DNA of 20,106 bases from Tubiluchus corallicola (taxonomy: Eukaryota; Priapulida; Priapulimorpha; Priapulimorphida; Tubiluchidae). The DNA lies in NCBI GenBank assembly GCA_030141605.1, contig JAQGDQ010000859.1, forward strand, positions 67,038 to 87,143. Direction: 5' to 3'. This document shows positions 12,001 to 18,000 of the stretch, in pieces; position 1 is the first letter of the stretch; every line of letters begins with the position of its first letter. A program made the translations under genes and the position numbers. The notes beneath the pieces were generated by a model. It did not search any database, was not told the DNA's origin, and worked only from the letters and a program-made list of their open reading frames with translations.

Positions 12001-15000
12001 AAATCTGAGAACTGATTATGTTAGTATTATTATTCTAAACAATGCAACAGCAGTCAGTCGGTTGGTCGGTAAGTAAGTAAGTAAGTAAGTAAGCAAGGCA
12101 AGGCAAGGTAAGCAAGGTAAGTAAGTAAGCAAGGCAAGGCAAGGCAAGGTAAGTAAGTAAGTAAGTAAGTAAGGCAAGTAAGGTAAGGCAAGGTAAGTAA
12201 GTAAGTAATTTATAATTCTTAAAATGTTGTACTAATATGGTCTGATGATTAACACAAGTCATACTGTCCAGTAGATATCTATCAATAGGATTGTAATTGT
12301 TCTACAAATCAGAAGTTTCTAAACAAAGCAGTTTAATTTTTTAAAGCTGTTTGTTGTTTTATTAAAATGTATCACATATTTGGGCAATTGTGTGCTACAA
12401 GGAGGAAATCTCAGACCTGCTCTGTCATGTTGAACTAGTAGCTCAGTTGACAGAGTATAGAAGTACTAATACCAGGTCTCGTGTTCAAATTCTGACTAGT
12501 CCACAATTTTTCACTGTCTGCTTTCTTTCTCCAACTCATTACCCACAATGGGTAATAATTGTTAAAAACAAACTGCAATAGTTAATAAACACTCTGGCAG
12601 TCACTGTCATAATCTAACTAATTAATGATATTATTTTGGGAAGTTATTCCAGTTATTATTTGATTGTTATATTTTTTATATGTATTCAGTGTGAAACGAC
12701 CAAAAGTGATGTGCATCATATGCATAGAACTTTGCTGCATAGCCAATGGAACAAAAAACAGTGGCCCTTACAAAAGTTTCAGACGGCTTAGCCATTTATA
12801 GCGAATGCTTAGATAAGAAAATAATCTGGATAAGAAATTCGCATATAACATATAAATATATATAAATTATACACGCCCCAAAGTGTTGGAATAAGCTACC
12901 TATTGAAATTAGAGCTTGCACTAATTTAAATTCTTTTAAAAGTAAACAAAAGAAACTCATCTTTTTAAGTATTATTTTAATGTGTAAGGGGTTAATATTT
13001 TGTAAATTTTTATGATTTATAGATAAGTCTAATTATATTATAGTATTTTATCTAAATATATTTAATTGTACAATGCCTGTGAAAAGATTTTTACCGAAAG
13101 GGCGCTCTATGAATAAATACGTAATCAATAATGGATTATATTATTATATATTACACAAGTTATAGGGGTGTGATCTCCATTAATTGAAAAACGCCGCTAA
13201 TTGCTTGTAGCTGTATGCCTATTTACGCAGACTGGCCTATATGGATCACGGGAAAATTAATAAAGCAAAACCTACTCTTATGTAAAGCAGAGATATTAGA
13301 AAAGAGAGCCAGGTTCGTAATTGTATCTTGAGCTGCTTTAACAGAATTGAAAATAAGCTAAATTTGTTGCTTTCGAATCAAATATGTCAATACATCCGTA
13401 GCATAAGAATAGTGCAAATTCTAATCATCTCATATACAAAACATTCTTTATCTTGTAAACACGTTTTGCTATTCATGCCTTCTGCCTAGCGAGATATGTA
13501 AGACCATGTGACGCATTTGTAATAATTACAATTCCAATTACGATATTTTTAAAATTTTAAGAAATGTGAAATAAAAAAGGTAATAGTCAAATGTTGGTAC
13601 TGTAAACATCCACCACGGGGAAGAAATCTTCGAAATAAGGCAATCACACAAGCCCTTTAAATGCAACCGAGCCCCAATGTAAATTAGCAGTAACACCATC
13701 ACACATTCATCATTATAATGTCATCATTTTAATAAAGAAATATCTCACCCTGATGATATGAAAGATAGAAAGACTATTATTTTTTAATAGTATGTACATT
13801 TAAATTAACTTGATTGCCAAACAGTGGTGTTAGCTTAATCAAGTTATTTTAAATTTACATACTATTAAAAAATAATAGTCTTTCTATCTTTCATATCATC
13901 CCATATATGAGCTTCATTCATTACGTCATTCCATTTTAAGCACTAATGTTTTTTTAATCACGATTCACTTTAAATTTTCAGATTATCTCCATATTTTTTT
14001 TCTATCACTGTGTGGGACAATGTAACAAGCCCTGCTTTTTGATTGCCCACAACACATTTACCTTCGTGCATAAGAGAACAGTGTTTGAGGTTTTTCTGCA
14101 CAATATTTCTTATTTGTATTATATCATAGGCCCTTTCACTATATATTGTATATGTAATTGTAAATGTGTATGGTGAAATAAATGACTTATGACCCTTACT
14201 AGACAGTGAATACTGTGTAGTGAATGTATGAGAAAAGAGAAAGTTTTCCAGCAGGCAATAACAGTTTGCGTGAAATACGCAGAAGAAGGTAAACAGACCA
14301 AATTGAGAGGATAACACATCAATATGGTAAACACGGTTTCTGTGAGTTTTCTGCCAAAGTAGACGAAAACGAGAATGTAATCAGTACATGATTTCAACAC
14401 TGAATAAAGGAATATATTGAACACAAGAAAGAGTCGAACTTGCTGTACAGAATGCAAAAGGACTGTATGGAAAATTTTTGCTGTTTAATCTCAAAAAACA
14501 CTAAAATGTGCATTTTATATTGACCTAATGATGTGCCTCTTTGCTTGATATCTAGATAAGATTACATTTTTTAAGTAATTCATTTAAAAAAATCCAATTA
14601 TATAATTTGTAGAATCACTGAAAAAACATAGAGTTAATTTTAATGATTATCATATGACAGCATGCATTTATTATTATGGCAAAGACCAGAAGTAAAGTTT
14701 GTTAAGTGCTAGTGCCACTGTAGGGCCTGTGTCACACACAAAAAGGCGCAAGGAGCAAGCCATAATCTGTAAGCGATAAGGTGCCTTCCACCTTCCATAA
14801 AACGTATATCAAAATCCGCGGTATGCTCCTTACTCTGTGTAAATAGTAAGGATTTTACCATAATCCATTTCGGCAATGTATGTTTCTAATTGCAGTATTA
14901 GTAAAATGTCGTGCTTAAAAAATTGCTTTTTGATGTTTATGAAACCATTCTGTTATGATTTCTTACAACATACACGAATTGTGTACTGTACAAACTACAA

Positions 15001-18000
15001 ATATACTATCTACCACGTTAGCGATGACCAAAAATGCCTTATGGTAAATGAAATGAATGGCTAAATTAATTTCCCAATAAGGTGCCTTATGAACCACTCA
15101 AAACGGCTTGTGAGGAGACTACAGCGGATTATGGCGGACGACTTACGATGAGCGAAAACCGCAGTAGGCAGAAGATGACAAAGGGACCATTGGTTAACAT
15201 ATGTTTATTTTTCATGAAGCATCTTTTTCTCCTCTTGACTTACACCTTATAGATTATGTCCAGCTCTTTGTGACACGGGCTTAAGCATGACCAAATAAAC
15301 ATTTCAGCATTCACACTGTGCTGATGACGGGTGCAGTTGCAGTATGAACACTGCACAAGAGAAGCACTTGGCCACTAAGTACTATTTCCAGACTGCTCTG
15401 AACATAGTTTCAACACCAGAATGAACGTGAAACAAAGTCTAGTGAACATTAGGTTGTAGATTTCTTAGTCCAAACTAGATTTGTCACTAAAGATCAAAGG
15501 TAGCATGTTGATTTATGAAATCTGACCAGCAAAAGAAAAAAAATCATATATTTAAAACATGTAAGACATTGAGTATGCACATGGTGGTACATGTCCTTTT
15601 GTTAAGGGGTACAGAGCAAGTTGTAACATCACAGAATAAGCTATTACATGAATGACTTGGAAATTACCAGACCTTAACCCTTCCAAACAAATTGAAGCTA
15701 TTCTGAAGGACACAATAAGTAGTAAAAAACCATGTCATGGGCCGGTATGCAATAGATGAGCTTGTGAGCCACCTGGAAGACGTGTTGGAGGATCTTCTGC
15801 CCCAATCATACACCCAAGGCAGCAGGCTGTGGTAGATGCGCATGGCATCCATGTTTTGAATTTTGAGGGCATGATCGTTTCTCTGTAGTTTCAGCAACAC
15901 TTTGATGCAATAAACTGTTATGTACTATTGCGACCCTAGCAAGAAGTTATGTACTACCCCGCGTTGAGTTAAATCAATCATGCAGAAGTCCACCTTTAAT
16001 AATCATTAAACAGCTAAGACAACATTAATTTTTCAAAAAGTAAACTACATTTGCAAGAACGGCAGAGGGAAGGTTTTTTACTCACCTCTGGATATGAAAA
16101 ATGATAAGTTATTGATCCAACTTCCGACAGAAAGCAGAATCTTGCTACAAAATGCCATCTCTGAAAAATACACAAGCAACATTTATTTTAAACTAGAACA
16201 TAACATTTTATAACAATCTACAAAAATCCGCCTGTGTAAAAAAGCTCGCCTGCACCTAGCCCCACCTGTGAAGCTGTAAAGTTCTGATGTTTCACATTCA
16301 AATTGAGGCCAGGTAAAGTGGATCCCAAAATGAAAGCTTCACTAAATTTATTTTGACTTAGACCCCTGATCTTTCGTCTCCATGTTCACATCAGGAACAT
16401 ATATTTAGAAAGGATTTACCGGAAAAAGTTTTTCCAAGCTTGACATTCATCCCTATTTATGACTGATTTAAAAAAAATCAATGATTGGTAACCGATTGTT
16501 TTTGATTTTTGAAAAATCAATGCTTGATCAACTACAATAGTAACTACAGGTATAATTCTATGCAAACATATGTTCTGTCATTAGATCAAATCATTTTGTT
16601 TCCAATTCAGTGACAGATTAGGACAACGTTACAAACAAGTCACAGAATTAACAAGGATAGCAAAGTTTTCTATGCATACATCTACACACTCCAAACATTT
16701 TTTTCACTATGATACCAAATACAGAGATAGATTTTAAATAAATAATTAAAAATGAGTAAATGACTTATTTTATTTTTTTATTTTATTACGACAACTTCAA
16801 ACAATAACATATAGCAAAACATGATGCGATGACATGATATGATGGGATTTTACAATTACGGTCACATTTTAATAAAATGGACATGACAAATTGTTGCTTG
16901 CACTACGGTCAGAAGCATTGTTGTTTGCACTACGGTCAGAAGCATTGTTGCTTGCACTACGGTCAGAAGCATTGTTGCTTGCACTATGGTCAGAAGTATT
17001 GTTGTTTGCACTACGGTCAGAAGCAATGTTGCTTGCACTATGGTCAGAAGTATTGTTGCTTGCTGTATAGTCGGAAGCATAAAACGTTGCTGGCCTACTT
17101 ATTGTTGATGTTTGCAACGAAACCAGAACCCAACTCAACATCAGTTAAAAGAAGAGCTGTGCTAGCCATGTTTGGATGCGAATATATCCACCCTCAGTGC
17201 AGTAAACAGACTGAATCAGCACGGCACATAAGACCGCTCACAGTAAAGGTATAAATTCAGGCAATTAATCCATGATTGATAGTTGGTAGCAAGTTCTGTT
17301 TTTGTTAAAACAAAATGAAATTAATGTACGTTTCCCAGTCAACCATTCTAAATGACCGGATTTTTTCATCGGGTGCTCAAACTGAACAGCTGACCTTGAG
17401 CGCCTGTGCCCGGTCATTCACGGATGCTGTAAAACAGTAGGTTGTTCGAAAATGCCCAATGAATATTGAATGGACTCTGTCAAATCATTTTAACAAGCTG
17501 GTCATTTAACTACAGGTTGTTGCTATGGCGAACAAAAATTAGCAAAGGCATATATTTTGTCCCTTTTGCAAACAAGTTATTTCTATGCCAAATTGAAAAG
17601 TTTAATTAACCACCGAGTTTTGTTAGAATGGCAAACGGCATCATGGACTCCAATTTCTTGACCTTTTATATTCACTTTTCACTGATTAATATTGTTTGTA
17701 AACATGATCATTAAAAGATAATGGTAATAACAGAGTTTAGAAATAACCCAAGAAAATATCATTGGAACTTAAGAACACAAACATTATGAGTAAGAATATG
17801 GGCACAACAGGCATCTAAAATTTCACAATGATTATCATTAATTATATAAATATTTAAAGCCTATATCTATATCCAAGGTTTAAGGCTAGAGGTAGATCCA
17901 AGTATCACCTGTAATGCCTGTTCACTACTGGCATTTAGTGTGTGTATGGTACAAGGAATTTTTTCTCTCACGTTCCAAATTTCTCTTGAATTCATTGATT

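Noticed and set aside
12427-12510. Functional tRNA gene
   Set aside because: The A-box and B-box are good, but the anticodon and T stems carry mismatches, so a tRNA relic or SINE head fits better.
13970-14457. Two overlapping minus frames of 112-115 codons in intron 2
   Set aside because: Mutually exclusive frames, no recognised domain, and they would interrupt the TMEM145-like frame if included. Left as unexplained sequence.
16890-17078. Possible CRISPR array (regular ~27-bp repeats)
   Set aside because: Units are directly adjacent without spacers, in an intron of an animal-type gene. It is a minisatellite.
16877-17254. 125-codon Cys/His-rich repeat ORF (CCLHYGQKH units) resembling a metal-binding protein
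   Set aside because: A 27-bp minisatellite keeps frames open on both strands; the minus frames are equally long. No splice or promoter evidence.
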